NCBI GenBank assembly: GCA_934444485.1
Contig: CAKSCN010000055.1
Location: 1-14,141, forward strand
Reading direction: 5' to 3'
Length of the DNA stretch: 14,141 bases
DNA from: an uncultured Eubacteriales bacterium
Lineage (GTDB): Bacteria; Bacillota; Clostridia; Oscillospirales; CAG-382
The notes beneath the pieces are model-generated. The model worked only from the letters and a program-made list of their open reading frames with translations. It was not told the origin of the DNA and did not search any database. Both the position numbers and the translations under genes were made by a program. The stretch's first letter is position 1, and every line of letters starts with the position of its first letter. Positions 1 to 7,700 of the stretch are shown here, piece after piece.

Positions 1-239
1 TCGGGGTAGCAGTTGTAATCCCAGAAAAACTCACCCTCGAACGAATCAAACGGCGAGGTTTCCGTACCCTTATACATTCTGTAGTACGGCAAAGCACCGA
101 GATCGGTCGCAAAATAGGTGATGCTTCCGTCGGGATTCTTGACAGGAGAAAGAGAGCCGTCCATTGTGAATTTCTCAGGCATATCCTTGTCCTCGATTTT
201 CTTTACGACCTCTCCGATTTTTATTCTTTCCTTAAACAT
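1..239 (-). CDS. Unrecognised protein, N-terminal part (runs off left edge)
   Basis: Seventy-nine codons are visible, from ATG at 239 to the window edge, with no stop reached. The start is well supported: a perfect AGGAGG (247-252 on the plus strand as cctcct) sits seven bases upstream, and a strong promoter lies at 282-310. The protein begins MFKERIKIGEVVKKIEDKD and has no signal peptide or obvious membrane segment. Around residues 25-75 it is rich in aromatic residues (for example ALPYYRMYKG and EFFWDYNCYP), which suggests a soluble globular protein. I do not recognise the family from this fragment and propose no function. It is transcribed separately from the rlmH-to-MGMT cluster, because its -35 box lies immediately after the MGMT stop. 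Confidence 0.75.
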   Translation of the reverse strand, partial: MFKERIKIGEVVKKIEDKDMPEKFTMDGSLSPVKNPDGSITYFATDLGALPYYRMYKGTETSPFDSFEGEFFWDYNCYP

Positions 240-272
240 AATTCATCCTCCTTTGAGTGTGAGATTTATCGT

Positions 273-291
273 TCCATGGAGATGATATCAT
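273..291. promoter_or_regulatory. Two adjacent palindromes at the -10 and start site (possible operator)
   Basis: Two perfect palindromes lie next to each other: TCCATGGA (273-280) and ATGATATCAT (282-291). The second covers the -10 box and the first the predicted transcription start of the left-edge gene. Placement suggests a repressor site, but short palindromes also arise by chance and no cognate regulator is visible in the window. Confidence 0.25.
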
Positions 292-310
292 ATTTCACAG
301 ATATTGTCAA
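282..310 (-). promoter_or_regulatory. Sigma-A promoter of the left-edge gene
   Basis: On the minus strand, TTGACA (310-305) is followed after exactly 17 bases by TATCAT (287-282). A TG lies one base upstream of the -10, which is an extended -10. Transcription should start near 275, giving a leader of about 36 bases before the AGGAGG and ATG. The -35 begins two bases after the stop codon of the MGMT gene (312-314), so the promoter uses almost the whole gap. Confidence 0.75.
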
Positions 311-311
311 G

Positions 312-638
312 TTAATTTTGTCCGACGTGCCAAAGACATTTTTTCAAGTTTACGTTTCCGTTTTCGTCGAACTCCACTCCCTCGCTTTCGAGCATTTTCC
401 GCTGAACGTCCTCGCCGCCGAACGCAAACGCCGGAGCAGGTTTTCCAAAACGATTAACCACCCTGTGGCATGGCACAACTCCGGGGCGTGGATTTACGTG
501 GAGCGCATATCCGACAATTCTGCTTCTTCTGGGGTTTCCCGTCATTGCGGCTATCATTCCGTAGGTTGCGACCTTGCCGCATGGGATCTGTTCCACAATC
601 GAATATATAAGCTCGAAGAGGCTTTCGTTTTCCTTCAT
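312..638 (-). CDS. MGMT-family protein, single-domain alkyltransferase or alkyltransferase-like
   Basis: This 108-residue protein matches the DNA-binding/active-site domain of O6-alkylguanine-DNA alkyltransferases, which remove an alkyl group from guanine O6 onto a cysteine. The active-site motif PCHRV is at 56-60 with the acceptor Cys57 intact. The turn around RIVGYAL places Arg40 at the arginine-finger position, and Tyr26 (ATYG) fits the conserved recognition-helix tyrosine. The N-terminal domain of Ada/Ogt-type enzymes is absent, so in length it resembles alkyltransferase-like (ATL) proteins. ATLs, however, carry PWHRV or a similar motif without the cysteine. It may therefore be a minimal active enzyme or a damage-recognition protein. 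It overlaps the upstream HAD gene by 4 bases (ATGA), so translational coupling is likely. Confidence 0.88.
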   Translation of the reverse strand: MKENESLFELIYSIVEQIPCGKVATYGMIAAMTGNPRRSRIVGYALHVNPRPGVVPCHRVVNRFGKPAPAFAFGGEDVQRKMLESEGVEFDENGNVNLKKCLWHVGQN

Positions 639-1477
639 CGTTTGCCGCCTTTCAGCGTCCTCTCAAGCTCTTCGACGGCGTATGCGACAAAATCATCGTT
701 GCAGCTGTGCGGAATCACCTTGTCGGCGGCACGCTTTGCGCAGTCGTAGGCATTTGAGGGAGCATACGAAATATCGGATTTTTCGAGCATAAGAGCGTCG
801 TTTTCGTTGTCGCCGAGAGCGCACACTCTTTTTACTCCGAGGTGACGGCGCAGTTCTTCGAGAGCAAAGCCCTTGTCGGTTCTTGCCGACAGTATCTCGA
901 CGGAGAGTCTGTAGGTGCGAAGCACTCTCATTCCGTCGGGAAGCTCAAGAGAGGCAAGATAATCAAAAAGCTTCGCCGACTCCTCCTCGGTATCCGACCA
1001 AAAGTCGAGCTTTATCCACGGTGACGGGACGTCATTTTCCGAGAAGCCGGAAATATAGTTGCTCTTGCACGCAACTATCGACAAAAGAAGCTTTGCCGCA
1101 AGGCTTTCGGGGTTATAGATATTCATGACATTCATCGTTTCCGGGATAACGCTTCCGCTCGGAAAACGCTCTGCCACGAGCTTTGCGAAATCTCTCGCCC
1201 TCTCCGGCAGGCACTCCGAAAATACGACGGCGTCGTCTCCGCTTTTCGAGAAGTCGTATATCATGCCGCCGTTGTAGCAGATGCACGGCGCATTCGGCTT
1301 TATCCTGTCTCCGTACATCGAGAGATTATCGGGGTTTCTGCCCGACGCAAACGCAAAGAGTCCGCCGTTCGCCTTGAAGTACTCTATTGCGTCGATGTTT
1401 CTTTTTGACACGGTGCTGTCCTCCGAGAGAAGAGTGCCGTCCATGTCGCTTACCATGAGCGTACCGTCAAAAATCAT
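635..1477 (-). CDS. Cof-type HAD-IIB hydrolase (sugar/nucleotide phosphatase-like)
   Basis: A 280-residue haloacid-dehalogenase phosphohydrolase of the Cof/YidA type. All four HAD motifs are present. Motif I is DMDGTLL (nucleophile Asp11, acid/base Asp13), motif II is FASGR (Ser45), motif III is Lys202 in TDKGFALEEL, and motif IV is GDNEND (222-227), which binds magnesium. The region between motifs II and III (roughly 85-195) is the C2 cap expected of subfamily IIB. Members typically dephosphorylate sugar phosphates, nucleotides or cofactors such as FMN or PLP; the substrate here cannot be read from sequence. The frame is open to an ATG at 1519, but the ATG at 1477 follows AAAGGAAG, overlaps the GNAT stop as ATGA and puts motif I at the usual distance, so I chose it. 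Confidence 0.9.
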   Translation of the reverse strand: MIFDGTLMVSDMDGTLLSEDSTVSKRNIDAIEYFKANGGLFAFASGRNPDNLSMYGDRIKPNAPCICYNGGMIYDFSKSGDDAVVFSECLPERARDFAKLVAERFPSGSVIPETMNVMNIYNPESLAAKLLLSIVACKSNYISGFSENDVPSPWIKLDFWSDTEEESAKLFDYLASLELPDGMRVLRTYRLSVEILSARTDKGFALEELRRHLGVKRVCALGDNENDALMLEKSDISYAPSNAYDCAKRAADKVIPHSCNDDFVAYAVEELERTLKGGKR

Positions 1478-2001
1478 TTTTCTTCCTTTCCGAGTCGGAG
1501 CGTTATGTAGTATGGGCATATATCGGAATACGTGCCGTCGTCGTTTCTGAAGCCGCCGTGTATAGTTCCGAGCTGAGTAAAGCCGATCTTTTCGTAAAGC
1601 TTTCTTGCCGCAGTGTTTGTCGCAACAACGGCGTTAAACTGAAGCACACGGAAGCCCTTTTCACCCGCAACCTTAACGCAGTCACGCACAAGCTTCTCTC
1701 CGACGTGCTTTCCCCTGCTATCCGACGAAACGGCATAGCTTGCGTTGCATATGTGACCGCATCTGCCGATGTTGTTGGGGTGAAGTATGTACATTCCGAG
1801 AACCTTTTCCGTGCCGTCGCCACACTTCTGCACAGCAGCTCCGCAATAGGTCTGCTCTGCGAAAAACTTTGCCGCCTCATCGTGCGAAAGCTCGTTTTCC
1901 TGCGGGAAGGCTATTCCGTCGCACACAACTTCGTTCCAAGCCGCACGCATACCGTCGATGTCGGCGTCGGTATATTCTCTTACAAATATTTCGTTTTCCA
2001 T
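1474..2001 (-). CDS. GNAT-family N-acetyltransferase
   Basis: A 175-residue GNAT acyltransferase that should transfer an acetyl group from acetyl-CoA to an amine. The pyrophosphate-binding motif A is at about 91-106, with the core RGKHVG (96-101). Motif B follows with ATNTAARKLYEKIGF (127-141), the usual C-terminal helix. The CNASYAV and FNAVVATN segments recall a group of bacterial and fungal GNATs that includes the yeast Mpr1 type, but that placement is from memory and the substrate is unknown. The start is set by AAGGAG about ten bases upstream. It lies 17 bases after rlmH and overlaps the HAD gene by 4 bases, so it probably sits inside the rlmH operon. Confidence 0.88.
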   Translation of the reverse strand: MENEIFVREYTDADIDGMRAAWNEVVCDGIAFPQENELSHDEAAKFFAEQTYCGAAVQKCGDGTEKVLGMYILHPNNIGRCGHICNASYAVSSDSRGKHVGEKLVRDCVKVAGEKGFRVLQFNAVVATNTAARKLYEKIGFTQLGTIHGGFRNDDGTYSDICPYYITLRLGKEEK

Positions 2002-2018
2002 GGGTTATCCGCTCCTTG

Positions 2019-2501
2019 TTATTTATGGTATTTACCGCCCGAAGCGATATTGAAAGCACGGTACAGCTGTTCGAGAAGCATAACCCTCGCAAGTCTGTGC
2101 GGAAAGGTCATCTTCGACATCGAAAGCCGCAGATTGCACGAGCGTTTTACCTCGTCCGACAGCCCCTCCGAGCTTCCGATTATAAACGAAATGCCCGAAT
2201 ATCCCATCATGGGAAGCTCGCCGACAAGGTGCGCCAGCTCTTCGGAGGACATCTGTTTGCCCTCGATGCACATTGCGACCTTATAGTTCCTCGGCGAGAC
2301 CGCACCCATGATTTTCGCTCCCTCTTTTGCGAGAGCGGCTGAAATTTCGGCGTCTGAGGGAGAATCCGAAAGTCTTTCATCCTTCACGACCTTTTCGTGA
2401 AAATCGCAGTACGCCCCGAGACGCTTTATGTATTCGTTCGCCGCTTCCTTGTAGTAGCTCTCTTTTTCGCCGCCGGCAAATATTATCTCGGCGTTAAACA
2501 T
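2019..2501 (-). CDS. rlmH: 23S rRNA (pseudouridine-1915-N3)-methyltransferase RlmH
   Basis: RlmH methylates N3 of pseudouridine 1915 in helix 69 of 23S rRNA, using S-adenosylmethionine, on assembled 70S ribosomes. With the ATG at 2501 the protein is 160 residues, close to the 155-160 usual for this SPOUT-class family. The C-terminal signature is nearly canonical: SKMTFPHRLARVMLLEQLYR (129-148), ending in KYHK. The knot/SAM-binding loop FIIGSSEG is at 106-113, with Ser where most members have a second Gly (FIIGG). The IEGKQMSSEELA segment matches the Bacillus form. The frame is open to an ATG at 2531, but only the start at 2501 has GGAG upstream and gives the family N-terminus. It heads the four-gene minus-strand cluster. 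Confidence 0.97.
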   Translation of the reverse strand: MFNAEIIFAGGEKESYYKEAANEYIKRLGAYCDFHEKVVKDERLSDSPSDAEISAALAKEGAKIMGAVSPRNYKVAMCIEGKQMSSEELAHLVGELPMMGYSGISFIIGSSEGLSDEVKRSCNLRLSMSKMTFPHRLARVMLLEQLYRAFNIASGGKYHK

Positions 2502-2524
2502 AATCCCACTCCGTTCGATTTGTG

Positions 2525-2553
2525 TTGACAAAATTCCTCATAAGTGCTATACT
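2525..2553 (+). promoter_or_regulatory. Sigma-A promoter of the radC-family gene
   Basis: TTGACA (2525-2530), a 17-base spacer and TATACT (2548-2553), with TG at the extended -10 position (TGCTATACT). Transcription should begin near 2560, giving a leader of about 90 bases. This placement rules out the ATG at 2544 as the start of the radC gene, since it would lie inside the promoter. Confidence 0.85.
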
Positions 2554-2562
2554 GTACGCATA

Positions 2563-2591
2563 ATTCTATCACAGTGCGGCGTATTTTTCTT
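2563..2591 (-). promoter_or_regulatory. Candidate promoter of the rlmH cluster (extended -10)
   Basis: On the minus strand the sequence TGATAGAAT gives an extended -10 (TAGAAT at 2568-2563). The 17-base-spaced -35 is poor (AAGAAA, 2591-2586). The leader to the rlmH ATG would be about 55 bases. It faces the radC promoter, with the two -10 boxes nine bases apart, so the two transcripts would overlap at their 5' ends. The same TGATAGAAT string is seen upstream of the EamA gene, which adds modest support. Confidence 0.4.
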
Positions 2592-2622
2592 CCGTTTTTT
2601 GAAAACAATCTGCGAATGGAAG
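2589..2622 (+). other. Hairpin in the radC leader
   Basis: CTTCCGTT (2589-2596) can pair with AATGGAAG (2615-2622) as an 8-base stem with one G-U pair and an 18-base loop. It works better in the plus-strand transcript, because the minus strand has an A-C mismatch instead. It has no following T-run, so it is not a terminator. It matches no riboswitch I know. Confidence 0.3.
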
Positions 2623-2651
2623 CAAGCTGCTGCGCCGAAAAAGGAGTGAGT

Positions 2652-3467
2652 ATGTTGGACGTCGGTAAGAACTTTACCGCAGAGGACGCCGCAAACGGAA
2701 AATGTTCGCCGTCCGAACTTTCGACAGATGAGTTTCTTCGCTATATTGCTCTTCTCTCAGAATCGCTCATCACCCCCTCCAAGCATTCCGAGGCAACCGC
2801 TGAGGATGTACTCGGCAGAAATTCCGACATTTCCTCTCTTTCGTCGGAAGAGCTTGTGCGGCTGTTTTTCATTCTCGTAAACAAAGAACCCGACGCCGAC
2901 ACGGCAAAGGCCCTTCTTTCAAAGTTCGGTTCTCCCGAGCGTGTGCTTGCCGCTCCGGTTGCCGCACTCGAAAATATTCCCGGGGTCGGCTTTGACACCG
3001 CAGTAAGGCTGAGTCTTGCTCACAGCACCGTCGTTCGTGCCCTGAGCGGAAGCGGCACCGCAAGGAAGACAAGCTCAAATCCCGCTAAAAATGCCGAGCA
3101 TCTTCTTTCCGGCAGGATAAGCGCACTTTCGAGCGAATCGTTTGCGTATGTCTTTGCGGACGAAAAGAATAACTTAAGCAAGGTATTTGCGGTGCGAGGA
3201 GAAGCGTCGGCAGAAATATCGGTGTCGTCAGGCGAAATAATCGAAAACGCCGCCTACCTCGGAGCGCACACCGTTTTTGCCGCTCACAATCACCCCGACG
3301 GAGGAGCGGTATCACAGCGTGACATTGAATCGACGTCGGTTCTCCGTGAAAGGCTTGCGGCATTTTCGATAAAGCTTGAGGAGCATTTTGTCTTTTCGAG
3401 AGGAACCGCCGAAACAAAGGCAAAGACCTATTACATAATACATGACTACATAGATATTGCAAAGTAA
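2652..3467 (+). CDS. radC: RadC-family JAB/MPN-domain protein
   Basis: A 271-residue RadC-family protein. Residues 62-130 form a helix-hairpin-helix-like segment with IPGVGFDTAVRLSLA (109-123). Residues 150-268 form the JAB/MPN (JAMM-like) domain. The metal-site signature is complete: HNHP with His212 and His214, Ser221 and Asp224, and an upstream acidic residue near Glu162 (SESFAYVF). The first 60 residues diverge from canonical RadC. The family was named for DNA repair, but a repair function has not held up and the biochemical role is unknown; many copies travel with mobile DNA, although nothing mobile is seen here. I chose the ATG at 2652 because AAGGAG lies just upstream. The earlier in-frame ATG at 2544 falls inside the promoter, and the one at 2616 has no ribosome site. 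Confidence 0.88.
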   Translation: MLDVGKNFTAEDAANGKCSPSELSTDEFLRYIALLSESLITPSKHSEATAEDVLGRNSDISSLSSEELVRLFFILVNKEPDADTAKALLSKFGSPERVLAAPVAALENIPGVGFDTAVRLSLAHSTVVRALSGSGTARKTSSNPAKNAEHLLSGRISALSSESFAYVFADEKNNLSKVFAVRGEASAEISVSSGEIIENAAYLGAHTVFAAHNHPDGGAVSQRDIESTSVLRERLAAFSIKLEEHFVFSRGTAETKAKTYYIIHDYIDIAK

Positions 3468-3507
3468 AAACGGAGAGCGAACCGAAACACGCCCTCCGCA
3501 TTTTTTA
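3465..3507. terminator. Bidirectional terminator between radC and the MFS gene
   Basis: CGGAGAGCG (3471-3479) and CGCCCTCCG (3490-3498) form a 9-base stem with a 10-base loop. On the plus strand there is one A-C mismatch, followed by CATTTTTTATT. On the minus strand the mismatch becomes a G-U pair, so the stem is complete and TTTTTAC follows. The hairpin sits in the 37-base gap between convergent stops and can serve both transcripts, slightly better for the minus strand. Confidence 0.8.
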
Positions 3508-4698
3508 TTGCTTTGTCTTTTTTCTCATGCCGAGCTTCATAAGCATAAGCACCGTCAGCACAACCGGGAAAATCGTCGCCGTAAGAATACCCGTTTTGAG
3601 ATTGTCTCCGAACGCCGAAGCGGCAATTCCCACAAGTGTCGGACCGCTTGCACAGCCAAGGTCGCCTCCGAGAGCGAGGAAAGAGAACATCGTGTTTCCG
3701 CCGCCCTTTATAGACGCAGACGCAGTGCTGTAGGTACCGGGCCAGAGTATGCCGACCGAGAAGCCGCAGACAGCAACTCCGATAAGGGAAACAACCGCCG
3801 ACGAAGAAAGCGACACGGTGAGGTAGCCGATGATGCAGAGTATACTGCTGTAGAGCATCGTCTTTTCGAGATCCATTTTGTCGCCGTATTTGCCGTAAAT
3901 GACTCTTGAAATGCCCATGAGAACCGCAAAGAGTGCGGGACCCACGAGGTCTCCGAAGGACTTCGATATTCCGAGTGCGCTCTCGACAAAGGCGCTTGCC
4001 CACTGTCCGACGGCAAGCTCGCAGGCACCGGAGCAGGTGATAACGAGAAGCAGTATAATGAACACACGGTTCTTGAACAATTCGCCGAGCGTGAGCTTCT
4101 TTTCACCCTCCGGTACAAGCTCGCACAGCGGAAGCTTTATGAATACTATGCCGTTGACTATCGGGAGAATCGCCCATATAAGCGAGAGAATCTTCCAGTT
4201 GTGAATGCCGAAAACCGCAAAGAAAGCCGTTGACACGACAGCAACCGCCACGCTTCCCCAGCAATAGAATGAGTGAAGCAGGCTCATGGTTCTGTCCTTG
4301 TGGTCATTGGGACACGCCTCAACGACGGGGCTCACTACAACCTCGATAAGTCCTCCTCCTATTGCGTAGAAGAAAACCGAGATGAGTATTCCGGCAAAGG
4401 GCGGCATACCGGGCATTTCCGGGAGAACCGTCAGAAGAATAAGTCCGAGAGCCGCAAAGGCGTGGGCGATGAGAAGCGAAGCTCGGTAGCCTATTTTATC
4501 GATAAAGAAAGCCGAGGCAAAATCAAGGCAGAGCTGAATGAGAAAATTCAGTGTGATAAGTGCCGTGATAAAGCTGAGCGGTATTCCGTAGGACTGCTGA
4601 AACGTAACGAACAATAGAGGTGCGAAGGTGTTGACGACAGCCTGAATAATATAGCTCACAAAGCAGGCTGCTATCGTCTTGTTGTAGTTTTGCTGCAT
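3505..4698 (-). CDS. MFS transporter, last gene of the glycan operon
   Basis: A 397-residue major facilitator superfamily protein with the usual length and a run of about twelve hydrophobic segments. The MFS loop 2-3 signature is visible as FIDKIGYRAS (65-74, D-x-x-G-x-R). A hydrophilic central loop near 205-225 (VPEGEKKLTLGELF) separates the two halves. It lies 34 bases after the GH78 rhamnosidase, in the same direction, with no terminator between them. It therefore most likely takes up a sugar or small glycoside released by that enzyme, perhaps rhamnose or a disaccharide. Substrate and coupling ion are inferences. The frame is open to an ATG at 4779, inside the rhamnosidase gene; the ATG at 4698 has GGAG ten bases upstream and gives a normal MFS N-terminus. 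Confidence 0.88.
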   Translation of the reverse strand: MQQNYNKTIAACFVSYIIQAVVNTFAPLLFVTFQQSYGIPLSFITALITLNFLIQLCLDFASAFFIDKIGYRASLLIAHAFAALGLILLTVLPEMPGMPPFAGILISVFFYAIGGGLIEVVVSPVVEACPNDHKDRTMSLLHSFYCWGSVAVAVVSTAFFAVFGIHNWKILSLIWAILPIVNGIVFIKLPLCELVPEGEKKLTLGELFKNRVFIILLLVITCSGACELAVGQWASAFVESALGISKSFGDLVGPALFAVLMGISRVIYGKYGDKMDLEKTMLYSSILCIIGYLTVSLSSSAVVSLIGVAVCGFSVGILWPGTYSTASASIKGGGNTMFSFLALGGDLGCASGPTLVGIAASAFGDNLKTGILTATIFPVVLTVLMLMKLGMRKKTKQ

Positions 4699-4732
4699 GA
4701 TAAATGTACTCCGTTGCAAAAATGTAATTCGA

Positions 4733-7700
4733 TTATGCGCCGATATTCTCCGCGATAAAGGAGTATACTCCGGATTCAAGCTCGAGGACGATTTTTCCCG
4801 AGTCCTTCGATACGACGCTCAATCCCGAAACGCCGCTTTCGACCTTATTTCCGCTCTCGCTCACAACGGCATTACCGGATATCGGGAGAGTAAGCGTTGC
4901 CGAGGTGTTTGCAGGCACGGTGCATTCGTAGGTGTAGCCTTTCTCGGTCTTCTTCCACGCGCTCTTTATTACGCCGTTCGCCGAGACATATTCGCCGTTT
5001 GCATACTCAAGGCTTTCGGGCTTCGGAGAAAGGTCAAAATGTTTGTAACCGGCGTTCGTGTGAACACGATCGTGGTCTATGCCGAGTATATCCGTGTAGA
5101 GCCAGCGCACGGGAGAACCCTGTACGTAGTGGTTGTGCGAACCGCCTGTATAGCTCTCCCACGTCGTCGTTGCGTCCATGGTCACGGGGTAAAGGAGCGA
5201 CGGTGCTTTCGTGTTGCGAAGAAGCTTATATGCGGCGTCGGTTTTGCCGTTGTCGGAAAGTGCGTCGAGAATGTAGCTTATACCGATGAAGCCCACAGTC
5301 TGACAGCCGTCCGAGCTTTCGATGAGTGCGCAGAGCTTATCCGCAGCAGCGCTCTTCTTTTCGGGAGTTTCGTAGAGGTCGAAGTAAAGACCCATAACGT
5401 AGGAGGTCTGAGAATTTGCTTTCGAGGTGACGCCGTCCTCTTCGAGGAAGTTTTTGCGCCAAGCGTCGGCAAACTTTCCGGAAAGCTCACTGTAGTATGC
5501 CGCATCGTCGGTATTTCCGAGAATTTCGGCGACTTCCGAGATAAGAGAACACGAATAAGCGGTGTATGCCGTCGCAATTTCGGAATACGAAGTTTCACGC
5601 TTCACAACGTCTTTGCCGTTTCCGCCGTATTCCTTTTCGCTGTAGCCGAAGTTCTCTTTACCGTTATTGTATGCAAGATGGTCGCCGTAGTTACCGTCTT
5701 TTCTGACGTAGTCGCCGTTCTCGGGGTCAAGCTTATACTTCAGAAGATACGAAATCCAAGCCTTCATGGAGTCGTAATTCTGTACAAGGATATCACGGTT
5801 TCCGTACTGCATATAAAGCTCATACGGTATCGTGACTATGGCGTCCGACCAGCCTGCCGGGGTTTTTGTCGTGTTCGACGTGCCTCTCGATGGAATTATC
5901 TCGGGGACTGCGCCGCCGTCCGACATACTCGAACGCATCATTTCGAGGAAATTACCGTAAATACTTCTGACATCGGAATTGAACGCCGCTGTTTTTGCGA
6001 AAATCTGCGCATCTCCCGTCCATCCGTTCTTTTCACGTGTCGGGCAGTCGGTGAGATTCGATACAAAGTTGCTTCTCTGCGACATGAGCGTATTCTCATA
6101 GTAGCGGTTGAGAAGTGCGTCCGAGCTTTCAAAGCTTCCGGTTCTCTTCGTGTCGTTCGATATCATATATGCTGTGACATCGTCTTCCTTAACTTTCTCG
6201 GAAAGTCCCTCTATCATGAGGTAGCGGAAGCCGTGATAAACAAGCGTGGGAGAAAAAGTCTCGCCGCCGGCGTCGCCACGGAAGATATAGGTGTCGGTGC
6301 CGTTGTGACCGAGCATATAGCCCGTCTCGGGTTTGCCGGTTTCGGAGTTAAGGTACTCACCGTAGGTAAACGTCACGCTCTTTCCGCTCTCGCCGTTCAT
6401 CTTGACCGATACGGTGCCCGCCATGTTCTGACCGAAGTCGCAGACATACACGCCCTCTTCGGGGTTTGTGACGGCAATCGGACGGTAGGCCGTTATTTTT
6501 CTCACAGGCTCAGTTGCCTCCGCAGTAAGCGTACCGGGAGTAAACGTACCCTGCATGAGAAGGTCGGGAGAGGTGCAGACCTTTGCGTTCTGCCAATCGG
6601 AACAGCCGCCGTAGAGAGACATATCACTCTTTTCGAGTCTTGCGTCGTACCGCTCACCGTCGTAGAAGTCCGCACTGACGACAGGCCCTGCACTCGAGTA
6701 CTTCCAGCCGTCGCCCGTGACAATGCTTTCCTCGCTGCCGTCCTCGTAAATGAGCACAAGCTTTGCGATAAATGCGTTTTTGTCGCCGTAAGAGCCGCCG
6801 ACTATGGAGGAATTGTACCAGCCGTCGCCGACAATCGCCGCTATGGCGTTCTTCTCTGTGATAAGGCTTGTTACGTCGTAGGTCTGATAGTAAATCTTTT
6901 CGTTGTACGCCGTTCTTCCGGGAGAAAGAAGCGAATCGCCGAGCTTTTTGCCGTTGAGGTAAACCTCGTATGCGCCGAGTGCCGAGGCATAGAGTCTTGC
7001 TCCGACGACGCTCTTCTCGGTCATGAAGTCGTATCTGTACATCGGAACGCCGCCCTTTTCACCGTCGTAGAGTACTCCGCCGGATTCGTCAAGTATGCGG
7101 ATATACTCAAACTCTGCGCTTTCTCCGCCGGAAAGTCTTTCACGCACCTTGCCTATCGGGAAAGGATCGACGTTGTTTGTGGAGACAAGCTTGTCGTTTA
7201 TGTAGGTTGTGATAATGCCGTCGTTTATCTTGATGCTCATTGTGACGGGTGCCTTTGAGGCGTCCTCCGCCGCAGGGAACATATCCTTGAGCGACACCTC
7301 GGGAAGATAGCTCCATGAGCCTGCGTTGTAAATGTGCGGACGAAGCACGGCATAGCCCTTGTTCGAGGTGTTGAACTGCCACATATAGTAGAAGTCCTCG
7401 TTCTCGTTGAAGCCGAACGACACACCTGCGGCGTTTTTGCCGAGAGTAAACTTCGCCTCCACCCTGCCGACCGTATCGCCGCAATAGTATTCGTCCTCGC
7501 AGATCCACACCGCATCCGACATACCGCCGTCCATGAGTCCCGTTTCAAAGTACGCGACTTTGCTCTTCACTTCGCCGGACTTTGCGGTATTCGCCGTAAC
7601 CTGCCAATAATATCTGCTCGACTTTGCGAGTCTGCCGACAAGCACGGGAGTTTTGGGAACGTTTTCATCCTCTGCGTCAACCTCCGCTTCAACAAGCGGC

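Noticed and set aside
276..749. A 157-codon plus-strand frame across the MGMT gene and its downstream gap.
   Set aside because: It is antisense to the well-supported MGMT and HAD genes, has no ribosome site and shows no recognisable domain.
2544..2651. N-terminal extension of radC from the ATG at 2544.
   Set aside because: The ATG overlaps the TTGACA-17-TATACT promoter, so it would not be transcribed. The start at 2652 has a proper ribosome site.
2652..3467. radC as a marker of a phage or integrative element.
   Set aside because: RadC-type genes often sit on mobile DNA, but there is no integrase, transposase, direct repeat or composition shift around this one, and it neighbours rlmH.
4697..7258. 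An 853-codon plus-strand open frame opposite the rhamnosidase gene.
   Set aside because: Its codons are exact reverse complements of the rhamnosidase codons, so it stays open only because the real gene avoids TTA, CTA and TCA. The protein is an implausible mix rich in Val, Arg and Cys with no known domain, and the opposite frame has clear GH78 motifs.
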